A stretch of 64,000 nucleotides of DNA from Heloderma charlesbogerti (GCA_026122225.1 JANEZZ010001570.1:1178001-1242000), one strand, 5' to 3'; numbered from the stretch's first letter, positions 36,956 to 48,002 are shown. The notes: a model not told the origin generated them from the letters alone. A program made the numbers and translations.

Positions 36956-37858
36956 TAGGGGTGCACGAAAGTCCCTTACCTGTCCTCGAAGCTTTTCACG
37001 GTGGGGAGAGGTGCTTCGCTGCTCCCCCCACGAAGTTCAGGCCGGGGGGGCAGGCTTCCCGCCTCACCTGGCCGAAATTCAGGCCGGGGAGGAGGCGCCT
37101 CGCCTCGCCCAGCCGCGAACTAAAAAGTTAAAAAAAAAACGCCCCCGTGATAGGCTACGTGATGATTAACGTAGCCTATCATGGCTAGATCTGCAAAGTC
37201 AGCAGTGATAGGCTACGTAAATTGTCACGTAGCCTATCACGGGTGACTTAAAAAAAAAAAAAGTGCGTACACAAATGGCGGCCCCCATAGGGAGCCGCCT
37301 ATCGCGTTCCTTATTTGGTCGCTGTAGTCTACGTAAATCTTTACGTAGACTACGGCGAAAATAAGGGCAACACCCTTAGCGTTGCCCTTATTTTCGCTGT
37401 AGTCTACGTAAAGATTTATGTAGACTACAGCGACCAAATAAGGAATGGGAATGGCGGCTCCCGATGGGGGCCGCCATTATCCATACGGGTTTTTTTTTTT
37501 TAAAGTCACCCGTGATAGGCTACGTGACGATTTACATAGCCTATCACGGCTGACTTTGCAGATCTAGCCATGATAGGCTACGTTAATCGTCACAGGGGCG
37601 TTTTTTTTTTTCTTTTATTGGAATGGCAGCGGTGGCAGCCGGTCGAAAGACTGGCTGCCGCTCCTGCCCCAGACGAAGACCCGCCAAAGCGCCGGCCGGA
37701 CCCACCGCCGGGAGGGACATTCACCAAAGGTAAGTCCCGTCCCAGGGGTGGCGAGGGGCGGGGGGGCGGAGAATTTCTCCCCAAAACTTGTTCGGGGGGC
37801 CAAACACGTTGGCGCTCGGCCCCCCGAAGTTTCGGGGAGAAATTCTCCACCAACCCTA
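36956..37858 (+). mobile_element. FB-hAT copy 7, perfect 8-bp TSD
   Basis: It starts TAGGGGTGCACGAAAG and ends CACCAACCCTA, flanked by ACTGGAAC at 36948-36955 and 37859-37866. All modules are present: the left GC block with CAG/GTAAGG, two hairpins, the ATGGCGGC pair, the central mirror near 37379, the second arm, the cassette, and a right end of the first type (TTTCTCCCCAAAAC). It lies less than 250 bp downstream of copy 6 and just upstream of the intact BovB. Confidence 0.92.
37623..37729 (+). other. Exon-like cassette in FB-hAT copy 7 (ATG to splice donor)
   Basis: GGAATGG gives G at -3 and +4, a strong initiation context. A 107-nt open stretch encodes an Ala/Arg-rich peptide starting MAAVAAGRKTGCRS. 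It runs straight into AAAG/GTAAGT at 37730. The same 107-nt spacing is found in copies 2, 8, 10, 12 and 14. Whether it is transcribed or spliced cannot be seen from sequence alone. Confidence 0.5.
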
Positions 37859-38045
37859 ACTGGAACTATATTGCTCAATGAGTATAAAATGGAGATGAAA
37901 TATATCTAGCTCTCAGCATAGAAATTCTCTAAAAGAAAACTGCTTTTAGATGATTGAATTATGCAAATATGAATCATTCTCCATACAGCTGATTTTTAGA
38001 TTTATCACCAGAATAGCAATTTATTTATCAGCATTAGTATCCAAA

Positions 38046-41000
38046 CCCCTTCATGGATCACTGCCTTGTTGTGGCGAAGGGGCTTGCGTAACTCAGTGAA
38101 GCCATAAGCTATGCCGTGCAGGGCCACCCAAGACGGACAGGTCATGGTGGAGAGTTCTGACAAAATGTGGTCCACTGGAGAAGGAAATGGCAACCCACTC
38201 CAGTATTCTTGCCAAGAAAACCCCATGGAACGTATCACAAGGCTAAAAGAGATGACGCCGGAAGATGAGCCCCTCAGGTCGGAAGGTGTCCAATATGCTA
38301 CTGGGGAAGAGCAGAGGGTATTTCCAAGTAGCGCCAGAAAGAGTGAAGCGGCTGGGCCAAAGCCGAAAGGACACTCAGCTGTGGATGTGTCTGGCGGTGA
38401 AAAGAAAATCCGATGCTGTAAAGAACAATATTGTTTAGGAACCTGGAATGTCAGATCAATGAATCAAGGTAAGCTGGAGGTGGTCAAACATGAGATGGCG
38501 AGATTGAACATCGACATCTTGGGAATCAGTGAACTAAAATGGACAGGCATGGGTGAATTTAATTCAGGTGACCATCATATCTACTATTGTGGGCAAGAAT
38601 CCCTTAGAAGAAATGGAGTAGCACTCATAGTCAACAAAAGGGTGGGAAAAGCAGTACTGGGGTACAATCTTAAAAATGATAGAATGATCTCAGTACGAAT
38701 CCAAGGCAAACCATTCAACATCACAGTAATTCAAGTCTATGCCCCAACCACTGAGGCCGAAGAAGCTGAGGTTGATCGGTTCTATGAAGACCTACAACAC
38801 CTTCTAGAACTAACACCAAAAAAAGATGTCCTCTTTATCATAGGGGATTGGAATGCTAAAGTAGGAAGTCAAGAAATCACCGGGATAACAGGCAGGCATG
38901 GCCTTGGTGTACAAAATGAAGCAGGACAAAGGCTAATAGAGTTTTGCCAAGAGAACATGTTGATCATAGCAAACACTCTTTTCCAACAGCACAAGAGGCG
39001 ACTCTACACATGGACGTCACCAGATGGTCAATATCGAAATCAGATTGATTATGTCCTTTGCAGCAAAAGATGGAGAAGCTCCATACAGTCAGTCAAAACA
39101 AGACCTGGAGCTGACTGTGGCTCAGATCATGAGCTGCTTCTTGCAAAATTTCGGCTTAAATTGAAGAACGTCGGGAAAACCACTAAACCGTTCAGGTATG
39201 ACCTAAATCATATCCCTGATGAATATACAGTGGAGGTGAGGAATAGATTTCAGGGATTAGACCTGATAGACAGAGTGCCTGAGGAACTATGGACGGAGGT
39301 CCGTAACATTGTTCAGGAGGCAGCAACGAAATCCGTCCCAAAGAAAAAGAAATGTAAGAAAGCCAAGTGGCTGTCAGATGAGGCTTTACAAGTAGCTGAC
39401 GAAAGAAGGGAAGCGAAAAGCAAGGGAGAAAGGGGAAGATATACCCAACTGAATGCAGAGTTCCAGAGAATAGCAAGGAGAGACAAGAAGGCCTTCTTAA
39501 ATGAACAATGCAAAGAAATCGAGGCAAACAACAGAATGGGAAAGACTAGAGATCTCTTCAAGAAAATTGGAGATCTCAAGGGAACGTTTTGTGCCAAGAC
39601 GGGCATGATAAAGGACAAAGAAGGCAGGGACCTAACAGAAGCAGATGAGATTAAGAAGAGGTGGCAAGAATACACAGAAGAACTATACAGGAAAGATCTG
39701 AATGTCCCTGATAGCCATGATAGTGCGGTGACTGAACTTGAGCCGGACATCCTCGAGAGTGAAGTCAAGTGGGCCTTAGGAAGCATTAGTAACAACAAAG
39801 CTAGCGGAGATGACAGTATTCCAGCCGAGCTATTTAAAATCCTAGAAGATGATGCTGTTAAAGTGCTGCATTCAATATGCCAACAAATCTGGAACACTCA
39901 ACAGTGGCCACAAGACTGGAAAAGGTCAGTTTACATTCCAATTCCAAAGAAGGGCAACGCCAAAGAGTGTTCAAACTACCGCACCATTGCGCTCATTTCA
40001 CATGCCAGCAAGGTGATGCTCAAAATCCTACAAGCTAGGCTTCAGCAGTATGCGAACCGAGAACTACCGGAAGTACAAGCTGGGTTTCGAAGAGGCAGAG
40101 GAACTAGAGATCAAATCGCCAACATTCGCTGCATCATGGAGAAAGCAAGAGAATTCCAGAAAAACGTCTATTTCTGCTTCATTGACTACGCTAAAGCCTT
40201 TGATTGTGTGGATCACAACAAACTGTGGCAAATTCTTAAAGTGATGGGAGTACCAGACCACCTTACCTGTCTCCTGAGAAACCTGTACGAGGGTCAAGAA
40301 GCAACAGTAAGAACCAGACATGGAACAACCGAGTGGTTCAAAATTGGGAAAGGAGTACGACAAGGCTGCATATTGTCACCCTGCTTATTTAACTTATATG
40401 CAGAGTACATCATGAGAAATGCCGGGTTGGATGAATCAGAGGTTGGAATTAAGATTGCCGGGAGAATTATCAACAACCTCAGATACGCAGACGATACCAC
40501 CCTAATGGCAGAAAGCGAAGAGGATCTCAAGAGCCTCTTGTTGAGGGTGAAAGAGGAGAGTGCAAAAGCTGGTTTGAAACTCAACATTAAAAAAACGAAG
40601 ATCATGGCATCTGGCCCTATCACTTCCTGGCATATAGAAGGGGAAGAAATGGAAGCAGTGACAGATTTTACTTTCTTGGGCTCCAAGATCACCGCAAACG
40701 GTGACTGTAGCCATGAAATTAAAAGACGCTTGCTCCTTGGGAGGAAAGCTATGGCCAACCTAGACAGCATAGTAAGAAGCAGAGACATCACCTTGTCGAC
40801 AAAGGTCCGTCTAATCAAAGCTATGGTTTTCCCAGTAGTAATGTATGGCTGTGAGAGCTGGACTATAAGGAAGGCTGAGCGCCGAAGAATTGATGCTTTC
40901 GAACTGTGGTGCTGGAGAAGACTCTTACGAGTCCCCTGGACTGCAAGGAGGTCAAATCAGTCCATCCTAAAGGAAATCAACCCTGACTGCTCATTGGAAG

Positions 41001-41265
41001 GACAGATAATGAAGCTGAAGCTCCAATATTTTGGCCACCTAATGCGAAGAGAAAACTCCCTGGAAAAGACCCTGATGCTGGGAAAGACTGAAGGCAAAAG
41101 GAGAAGGGGACGGCAGAGGATGAGATGGCTAGATAGCATCACGGATGCAATGAATATGAACTTGAGCACGCTCCGGGAGAGAACGCAGGACAGGAAGGCC
41201 TGGCGTGCTATGGTCCATGGGGTCACGAAGAGTCGGACACGACTGAACGACTGAACAACAACAAA
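38046..41265 (+). mobile_element. Intact full-length BovB (RTE-clade) LINE
   Basis: The element runs from CCCCTTCATGGATCACTGCC to an (ACA)n tail and is flanked by a perfect 10-bp duplication AGTATCCAAA (38036-38045 and 41266-41275). The 5' leader before the ATG is 65 bp and the 3' tail after the stop is 11 bp, a compact layout normal for RTE elements. The single ORF fills the rest. BovB is the family known for transfer between squamates and ruminants. Intact TSDs and an open ORF indicate a young copy. Confidence 0.96.
38111..41254 (+). CDS. BovB ORF: AP-like endonuclease and reverse transcriptase
   Basis: This is one uninterrupted ORF of 1047 residues. It nicks target DNA and copies the element RNA onto the nick (target-primed reverse transcription). 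The N-terminal ~100 residues are low in recognisable motifs. The endonuclease at about 105-350 has all expected catalytic residues: N113 (TWNVR), E141 (SELKW), Y210, D246/N248 (GDWNAK), D313 (QIDYVL) and SDH338-340. The RT at about 540-830 has SIPAELF, D692 (FIDYAKAF), RQGCILSP and YADD792-795. A Cys/His-poor C-terminal domain with FELWCWRRLLRVPW follows. The start chosen is the first ATG, shared with the decayed minus-strand copy. The length fits RTE ORFs. No inactivating change is visible, so an active protein is possible, though activity is not shown. Confidence 0.95.
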   Translation: MPCRATQDGQVMVESSDKMWSTGEGNGNPLQYSCQENPMERITRLKEMTPEDEPLRSEGVQYATGEEQRVFPSSARKSEAAGPKPKGHSAVDVSGGEKKIRCCKEQYCLGTWNVRSMNQGKLEVVKHEMARLNIDILGISELKWTGMGEFNSGDHHIYYCGQESLRRNGVALIVNKRVGKAVLGYNLKNDRMISVRIQGKPFNITVIQVYAPTTEAEEAEVDRFYEDLQHLLELTPKKDVLFIIGDWNAKVGSQEITGITGRHGLGVQNEAGQRLIEFCQENMLIIANTLFQQHKRRLYTWTSPDGQYRNQIDYVLCSKRWRSSIQSVKTRPGADCGSDHELLLAKFRLKLKNVGKTTKPFRYDLNHIPDEYTVEVRNRFQGLDLIDRVPEELWTEVRNIVQEAATKSVPKKKKCKKAKWLSDEALQVADERREAKSKGERGRYTQLNAEFQRIARRDKKAFLNEQCKEIEANNRMGKTRDLFKKIGDLKGTFCAKTGMIKDKEGRDLTEADEIKKRWQEYTEELYRKDLNVPDSHDSAVTELEPDILESEVKWALGSISNNKASGDDSIPAELFKILEDDAVKVLHSICQQIWNTQQWPQDWKRSVYIPIPKKGNAKECSNYRTIALISHASKVMLKILQARLQQYANRELPEVQAGFRRGRGTRDQIANIRCIMEKAREFQKNVYFCFIDYAKAFDCVDHNKLWQILKVMGVPDHLTCLLRNLYEGQEATVRTRHGTTEWFKIGKGVRQGCILSPCLFNLYAEYIMRNAGLDESEVGIKIAGRIINNLRYADDTTLMAESEEDLKSLLLRVKEESAKAGLKLNIKKTKIMASGPITSWHIEGEEMEAVTDFTFLGSKITANGDCSHEIKRRLLLGRKAMANLDSIVRSRDITLSTKVRLIKAMVFPVVMYGCESWTIRKAERRRIDAFELWCWRRLLRVPWTARRSNQSILKEINPDCSLEGQIMKLKLQYFGHLMRRENSLEKTLMLGKTEGKRRRGRQRMRWLDSITDAMNMNLSTLRERTQDRKAWRAMVHGVTKSRTRLND

Positions 41266-41275
41266 AGTATCCAAA

Positions 41276-43761
41276 ATGGGACCAAAGTGACACCCTGCTA
41301 TCTATAACTCAGCATTAGCACCATCTGAAGTAGCTTCCTGTTTAGCTGCAAAACTACTGATTCAAGTAACATGGCACAATGGCCCACTCATTTAAAGCAG
41401 AGAGCACTTCTAATTTCAGAAGTGATGATCATGTGCAGTGGAGTGCCATTATCTTATCTATATCTGAAGACTTTAAGACAAGGCGTGAAGTTTGAATTAT
41501 TCATATATTTCATGGGCTGCTGCAAATTGCAAGACATTGATTATTCAAATTGTTTTGGGATGCTTTGCACTTCACTAATTAAGATTATTCTAATCTTTTG
41601 CTGTATAAGAAAGGAGGTGTACATATGCAGCCAAGGACTCTGGACACGTTAATAAATTGCATCTGTTGAAGTCATATTCATACAGTTCATGAGAGGGAGG
41701 AGGGGGCATTAGTAAAAACTGTAGCATTTGAATGAAAGAACATTCATCAGAATAAGAGACAATTTGGATGTGTTGAAGCCAGGTAGCAGAAGGGGGGCAG
41801 GGAGAAAGTAACAAAGAGAAGTTGGGAAAGGTAAGGAAAAAACCAGGTAGGATAATACTGGCATTGATAGGTTAGCACAGCATCCATGGCAAAATTAACA
41901 TCTCCGTGATTAGAGACTCTGTGTGAGATCAGAGACAATCAGTGAGGGAGGGATAAAGCCAATCAGGCAGGGTAGAGCCAAGTTTAGGCAGGGAGGGGAA
42001 TAGGTAGAATTAAATCCAGACCCTTCCTCTCCATCTTCAACACTTTACAGATTCTCATCAGAGGTCTAACCAGAGATGCATCAGCACAGCACAGCTCCCA
42101 TTGGGTAGGGAATCACACATTCACCAACTCTTCCTAGTTAGCTTGGGATGAATGTGTCTATTATGTTGAGCAGTATTTAGCATGTGAAAGATTAGGCCAT
42201 GGAATGAGAATATAACTGGGAAGGCACATGGACAAATGGTTGTAAATCTTTGTAAATTTTCAGGTGTTGACAAAGTAGAAAGGAACAGGGGCAAGATCTC
42301 AAGAGGTTCTTCTTGCTTTATAGAAGATTTAGCACAATAGTTACATAAACTTCTCTTGCTAGGTGGTTTTTTCACAGTGTTACCTAGGATAATGCCAGGA
42401 GGGTTCTATAGACTGTGAACAGGAATTTCTTACATAATTTAATAGAAAAGGATATCTGCTTTGAGCCATCCTGAGGAGATTAACAATGGAGAGATTACAC
42501 AGAGGACATTTCTACATCAGCCTAAAATCCTGCATTTAAAATGGGGCTTTCTGCTTCTCTTTTAAATGCAGGATCACAACTGACTCCCTTTACACACACT
42601 TCCTTTCCCCCCTCCCCTTCCCCTTCCTTCTCCCCGTATCTGAGTCTTCCATTATCTTCCATTGATCTCGCTCCTCTTCTTGCTGCTTTTACTGTTTTCA
42701 CAGAGGGAACTGAAGCGGAACACAATGGGGTAATTTGATAGCTCATTATCTGCGATCTATTTAAAAATGGAACACAGGACATATAGCGCAGGAGGGTCAC
42801 GGCAGGGTCACGGCATCATGTAAAGAGTCCGCAAACTTCCATGAAGGAGCAATGCAATCTCAATCGCAGGATAAAAGCCCAGTGTGAAGGAGCCTAGAGA
42901 GCTCATCATTAAATTCTGCAATACTTTCCTTAGAAAAATTCCCCAGAAGAAATGTTACATAAAGAGTTATGTTCCAATGTTCGTTTGTTTACTTTAAAAA
43001 ACAAACACACATAAATCCGCCCCTTCCCTCAGTCATGAGACCTGTCTATAAATTCAAAAATGACAGAAACATTTACAACATGATCCATAGAGTTTTAGCT
43101 ATTAGATGTCTAGAAATGTAATCAATAAAACAAAATAAACCTTCCCTTCCCTCAAATCCTTACTCCCTCCAGCACTGGCATTGCCCTTTTAGGAAGCATT
43201 TTCCCCCTTCAAGAACTATTACCCAGTCCATTTCTTTGTCTTCTCCAACTTGGAAGATGGAGAAAGCAGCCCAAATGGGGCTGAAGCAGGGATGGTTAGA
43301 GGGTAAGAAAAGCCCCCTACATGAAAAGCTGAGCTGGAGCAATGGGCAGAAGAGGTAGCAGGGGCAAAAAGAAAAAGTGTCCCCCCCACATACACACACA
43401 CACACAAATGTCCAGCTACTGCATATGTAAGTGGCAGGGAGGGCTGAGGAGCAGGAGATGGGACAGTCAGAGGAGACCGGAGGCCCCACAGGACAAATTC
43501 AGCCCACGACCTGGTGGTTCCCCATCCCTGCTCTACATCTACCCACTCTTAGGTAAGTGGGTATAAGATCGCAGCCTTAGTGTCCTTGTTTCAGAGCCAT
43601 AGCTTATTAATATTTGAAACAAAGCTGAGGTTCCCATGCCTTGAGCATGAAGCCATGATCTGTGGTATTACAAATGACCTAATCCCGTGAATTTATTTCT
43701 AGTCCTATGTTAAGGTCTTAAACAAAATGACAGAGATTCATGATCAGATATCTGGTCTCTT
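41276..43761. other. Interval without a recognised gene
   Basis: Mostly A/T-rich unique-looking DNA with a (CA)n run near 43390-43408. The open frames here have no recognisable motifs. Confidence 0.4.
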
Positions 43762-43769
43762 CAAATTTG

Positions 43770-44475
43770 TAGGGATGGACGAAAGTCACTTACCTGATCC
43801 CGAAGCTGGTTTCGCGGTGGGGGGGGGAGGCACTCCGTCCCTCCCCCCAAAATTCTGGCGGGGGGGAGGCGCCCCATCCCTCTGGCCGCGAATCCTCTAG
43901 TCCTGCCGGGATGCAAGTGGCAGCGGCCGTAGCCACCGCCGTTTGCATCCCTGCAGTCAGCCGTGATAAGCTACATAAATGTTTATGTAGCCTATCATGG
44001 CTGACTTTGGGGGGGGGGGGAAAGCGCACTTTTTTTTTACCGCACTTTTTTTTTTTGCAATGGCGGCAGCGGCAGCCGGTCGGGAGACCGGCTGCCGCCC
44101 CCGCCCCCAACAAAACGCCGCCAAACCGCCGCCAGGACCCGCCGCCGAGAGGGACATTCAGCCACGGTAAGTCCCATCCCGGGGGGGGCGGGGGGCCGGC
44201 AGAGAATTTCCCCAACAGTTTCAGGGGGCCGAATGCCTTGGCGCTCGGCCTCCCGAAGATTCGGGGAGAAATTCTCCGCCATCCCTAACCAGCCGCCGCC
44301 ACTGAACCGCCGCTGGAGCCACTGCCAGAGCCGCCGCTGCCAGGGACATTCGACCAAGGTAAGTCCTGTCCCAGGGGGGCGGGGGGGCAGACCGTTTCTC
44401 CACCAATTTCGGGGGGCCGAATGTGCTGGCATTCGGCCTCCCCGAGATTTGTGGAGAAATTCTCTGACATCCCTA
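43770..44475 (+). mobile_element. FB-hAT copy 8, chimeric with two right ends
   Basis: It starts TAGGGATGGACGAAAG and ends CTGACATCCCTA, flanked by CAAATTTG on the left and CAATTTG on the right (one base lost). A complete first-type right end (GAGAAATTCTCCGCCATCCCTA, ending at 44287) lies inside. It is followed by a second CCGCCGCC-rich block with its own AAG/GTAAGT near 44358 and a second-type right end. One hairpin arm is missing. It looks like a copy inserted into, or recombined with, another copy, followed by deletion. Confidence 0.82.
44060..44166 (+). other. Exon-like cassette in FB-hAT copy 8
   Basis: GCAATGG starts a 107-nt open stretch (Ala/Arg/Pro-rich, MAAAAAGRETGC...) that ends at CACG/GTAAGT (44167). 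Length and order match the cassette in copy 7. The strong start context and full-consensus donor are seen directly. Use as an exon is inference. Confidence 0.5.
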
Positions 44476-44710
44476 CAATTTGAGGAAATGGCTATGGAGA
44501 GGCCTGATTCAGATCAAGATGATGACACTGAGGGAGGGATTAGGTCTTCTTCCCAGCACCATTTTTTCCCCATGAAAATGGCACCCCTCCCTGAAAGCTA
44601 CTATTTGCCTCATTAGGGGAAATATGTGTATACATAGGCTGTACATGCGACATCTTCCTACTAATAGAAGCTTTGGGGTCAGGCAAATTTCACTGGGGAA
44701 ATTATTAACC

Positions 44711-44822
44711 CATGCTTGATCAGACCAATGGTCCATCTAGTCCGGTATTCTGTTCACACAATGGCCATCAGCTGTTCGTCGGAAACCCACAAGTGGGACA
44801 TGAGTGCAATTGCACCCTCATT
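44711..44822 (-). mobile_element. CR1-like LINE 3' tail fragment
   Basis: It shares GATCAGACCAATGGTCCATC, TCTGTTCACACA and ACATGAGTGCAA with the longer copy at 62265-62735, whose minus strand encodes a LINE ORF2 C-terminus. It is a short fragment with no coding capacity. Confidence 0.6.
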
Positions 44823-46134
44823 TTGCTTTCCTGAATTAATCAAAGTCTCAGTGGATATGACTGGCCTGCCTTTAGTTAGAGTGAGGCAGTTGCTTCAGGT
44901 AGGAGATGGGGGGGGGGCAAAAGCCCTTTTAGCCACTCCTTCTAAGCCTCCCTGTCTTGTGTCTGTCTGTCTCACCTGGTCACTTTCTCCCAATTATAAT
45001 ACACAACAGTGACAACACTGGGAAAGGCCCAGTGGAATTACTGCATTACTGGGAAATGCATTTTCCCAGCATTACTGGGAAAGGCCCCTGTTGAAGCAAG
45101 CAGGCAGAGAGCTGCCAGCCCAAGCCATGCTCTCAGGCAGGCCTCATGTGTTGCTCTAAGCATACTCCACCACTGCAACATTTGTTTGCAGCAAGAAGGC
45201 ACCAGGTAGAGCCTGTCCTGTTCCACCTAAGCTAAGATGTAGTATAGGACACTGTCCTATCATCAGTATTGAAGTAAGATTCAGCTGCAGGACCAATTGG
45301 CTTCTGTACATGGAATGGAGGGGGCACCACCACCAACTTTTCCTACAGCTCAAAATGTCTTGGGCCAGCCCTCTGTGGTGACGAGATGCCCCACTTTATT
45401 CTAACGTATGGTTACTTGGCCTGAATTTGGGTAGACAGTCCAGTTAGGCTGAGACAGTCATCACATTCACAAATGCAAAAAAGAACAAAAGAAGAAAAAA
45501 GCCTTTCTCTACTCACATTTAGGGAAACCGTAATGTGTTGAGTGGCTCTTTAAACAGTGTAAAGACTGAGAGATGGAAGTGTTGAGCCATCATTGGTCAT
45601 GATACACAAATTTCTTACTTTAACAAAAACCAGAACAGGAATTCCATAGGCCACACTACCTTTCTGGAAGGCAAGTATCTGTGGTCTTGGCAGGATACTG
45701 TTATCCAGTTCTGCATCAAGAAACATCTTACTAGTTACCAGTAGGTTTCAGACCTTCCTATTTTGAAAGCTTTGACACTGTCAAAACTTGTCTGCTTGGA
45801 AACCTTGATTGACACCTGGGATCGGATGTTTTTACATGCTGAACTAAGCATTCACCCGTATCCTTTTTGATATTACCTAAGAAGCACTGTTCTATTTTTG
45901 TAATCATCTTGAAGACTGCTATTCACTTATCTGGAAAAAGGCTGTTCTGCTGTGGAATTAATGATGGGGAAGAATAATTTCAATACCTTTTTCCTCCCTC
46001 AGGAAACGTGTTGCATTATTGTTTTTTTGTATTTCCATATGTGCAAGAACACAAAATCATGCAAACACAATGCATGCCTTGCTGCTAAATCCCTAAACTA
46101 TATAAAACCTACCTTCACGAAAAATCTATGACTT
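44823..46134. other. Interval without a recognised gene
   Basis: Unique-looking sequence. No coding frame with recognisable motifs and no RNA gene seen. Confidence 0.35.
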
Positions 46135-46270
46135 AAGGCGCAATCCTATGCATGTTTAGACAGAGGAAAGTCCTACAACTCCCAGTATTTCCCACCCAGC
46201 ATGGCTAGCTGGGGAATGCTGGGAGTTGTAGGACTTTTCTGTGTCTAAACATGCATAGGATTGTGCCCTT
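46135..46270. mobile_element. Palindromic MITE, copy 2
   Basis: Left arm GGCGCAATCCTATGCATG with TTTAGACAGAGG and right arm TGTCTAAACATGCATAGGATTGTGCCC form a near-perfect inverted repeat. The body shares AGTCCTACAACTCCCAG with copy 1 at 3482. The flanks read TTA on the left and TTAG on the right. Confidence 0.75.
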
Positions 46271-47183
46271 AGTATTGTAATAATTTGTTTCCTTCTTCAA
46301 AGTGTAAAAAAATAAAAACCTTTCCACAATAAACCAAATGATTGGGTGTATGTAGACTCAAATCTAATTGTGGGAGGCATGCCCCTGCCCCCAGTTCCAT
46401 TCTCATTTCTATGTACATTGGGTATTTTTGGCATGAGGGTGCCATGTCTGACACTGTCTTATGCCCAGGTGAAGGGTTGGCCTGCATGCAGTTCTATATC
46501 TTGTAAAGGAGACTCTCCTGAAGGTGTGGGTGTATGATTTGTGGTGGCGCAAAATTTATTGTGGGGTTACACACATCACGTTCCTTATTTATTTACACAT
46601 ATTTTGGCTTTTATTAGCATGGGTCATCATATTTAACAGGGTTTTCAGCCCAAACACATGTTTGGCTGATGTGTTTCTATGTTGTCTTGTAGATATGACT
46701 CTCCTGAAGCTATGGATGTTTGATTTGGGGTGGATGAAAGCTGACTGTGGGGTGCACACACCCAGTTTCTTATTCATTCCAACATACATTGGTGATAGTG
46801 ATTATTGACATGGGGGGCACCACGTTAGACAATGTCTTGCACTCAAATGAAGCATTGGTCCTGCTCCTTTAGGACATTGTGTTGGAGGTGCAGATAACCA
46901 CACAAATCACTCTAGATCTGGTATTCCCCCCTTAAGAAGGTGATGTTACCTTGCTGCATGCCAGGGCCTGGCCTGGATAAGATTTATATAAACTGTGATT
47001 ACACAAAACCACATTACGTCTTCAGGTCTACTGCCTATTTTCCATCTCAAGCTGCAAATGTAAAGTCAGAAGCTGAGGAGTCATGCCAATATTGCTTCAG
47101 TTTGGGGCAAAGCAGGTATAGGGAGGAGTAAAAGAGTGGACCCCTCCTACACGGCCCAGTGCATTTCGCAGTTCCCTTCATAA
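46271..47183. other. Interval without a recognised gene
   Basis: It contains two loosely similar stretches (GACTCTCCTGAAG...GATTTG near 46510 and 46697) that suggest an old local duplication. No gene recognised. Confidence 0.35.
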
Positions 47184-48002
47184 GAGCAGTATGGTGTAGT
47201 TGTTAGAGTGCTGGACTGGTACTTGGGAGATCCGGGTTCAAGTCCCTACTCAGCCATCTAGACCCATTCCAGTGTGGATTTTGACCTGGTTACAGGACTG
47301 AATCAGCCTTGCTCACCCTGATGGATGACCTTTATCGAGAGAGGGACGGGGGAGTGCAACCCTGTTAATTCTGCTTGATCTCTTATCAGCTTTTGATACC
47401 ATCAACCATGGTATCCTCCTGGATCGACTCCAAGGGATGGGCAATGGAGGTACTGTGTTACAGTGGTTCCAGTCCTACCTGCAGGGCCGATTTCAGAGGG
47501 TAACTTTGGGTGATCATACCTTGGCCCCTTGGCAATTGAGCTATAGGGTTCCGCAGGGTACCATATTGTCCCCAATGTAGTTCAATATCTATATGAAGCT
47601 GCTAGGAGCAGTCATTAGGGGATTTGGAGCCAACTGCCATCAGTATGCCGATGACATGCAGCTCTGTCTCCCTGTGACATCTGAATCAAGTGAGGCTGTG
47701 CAAGTCCTGGATCAGTGCCTAGATTCAGTAATGGGCTGGATGCGGACCAATAAACTGAAGCTGAATCCTGGCAAGATGGAAGCCCTATGAGTGAGTGGTT
47801 CCCAAGTCCAGGAGACAGGCTCATTGCCTGTTCTGGATGGAGTTGCACTCCTTCTGAAAGATCAGGTTCATAGTCTGGGGGTACTGCTAAGTCCATCACT
47901 GTCATTGGAGGCCCAAGTGGTTGCAGCAGCTCAGAGTGCCTTTTACCAGCTTCCGTTGGTTTGCCAACTACGACCTCTCCTGGACAGGGATAGCTGGGCC
48001 AC

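Noticed and set aside
37140..37610. CRISPR-like array of regularly spaced palindromes
   Set aside because: The repeats are mirrored rather than directly repeated, the spacers are other hairpins shared by all copies, and the genome is vertebrate.
28711..41265. Endogenous retrovirus
   Set aside because: No long terminal repeats, gag, protease, integrase or envelope features were seen. The RT genes are of the non-LTR BovB and CR1 types.
47184..47257. tRNA gene
   Set aside because: A and B boxes are present, but no full cloverleaf is visible and the sequence continues into SINE body. It is a SINE head.
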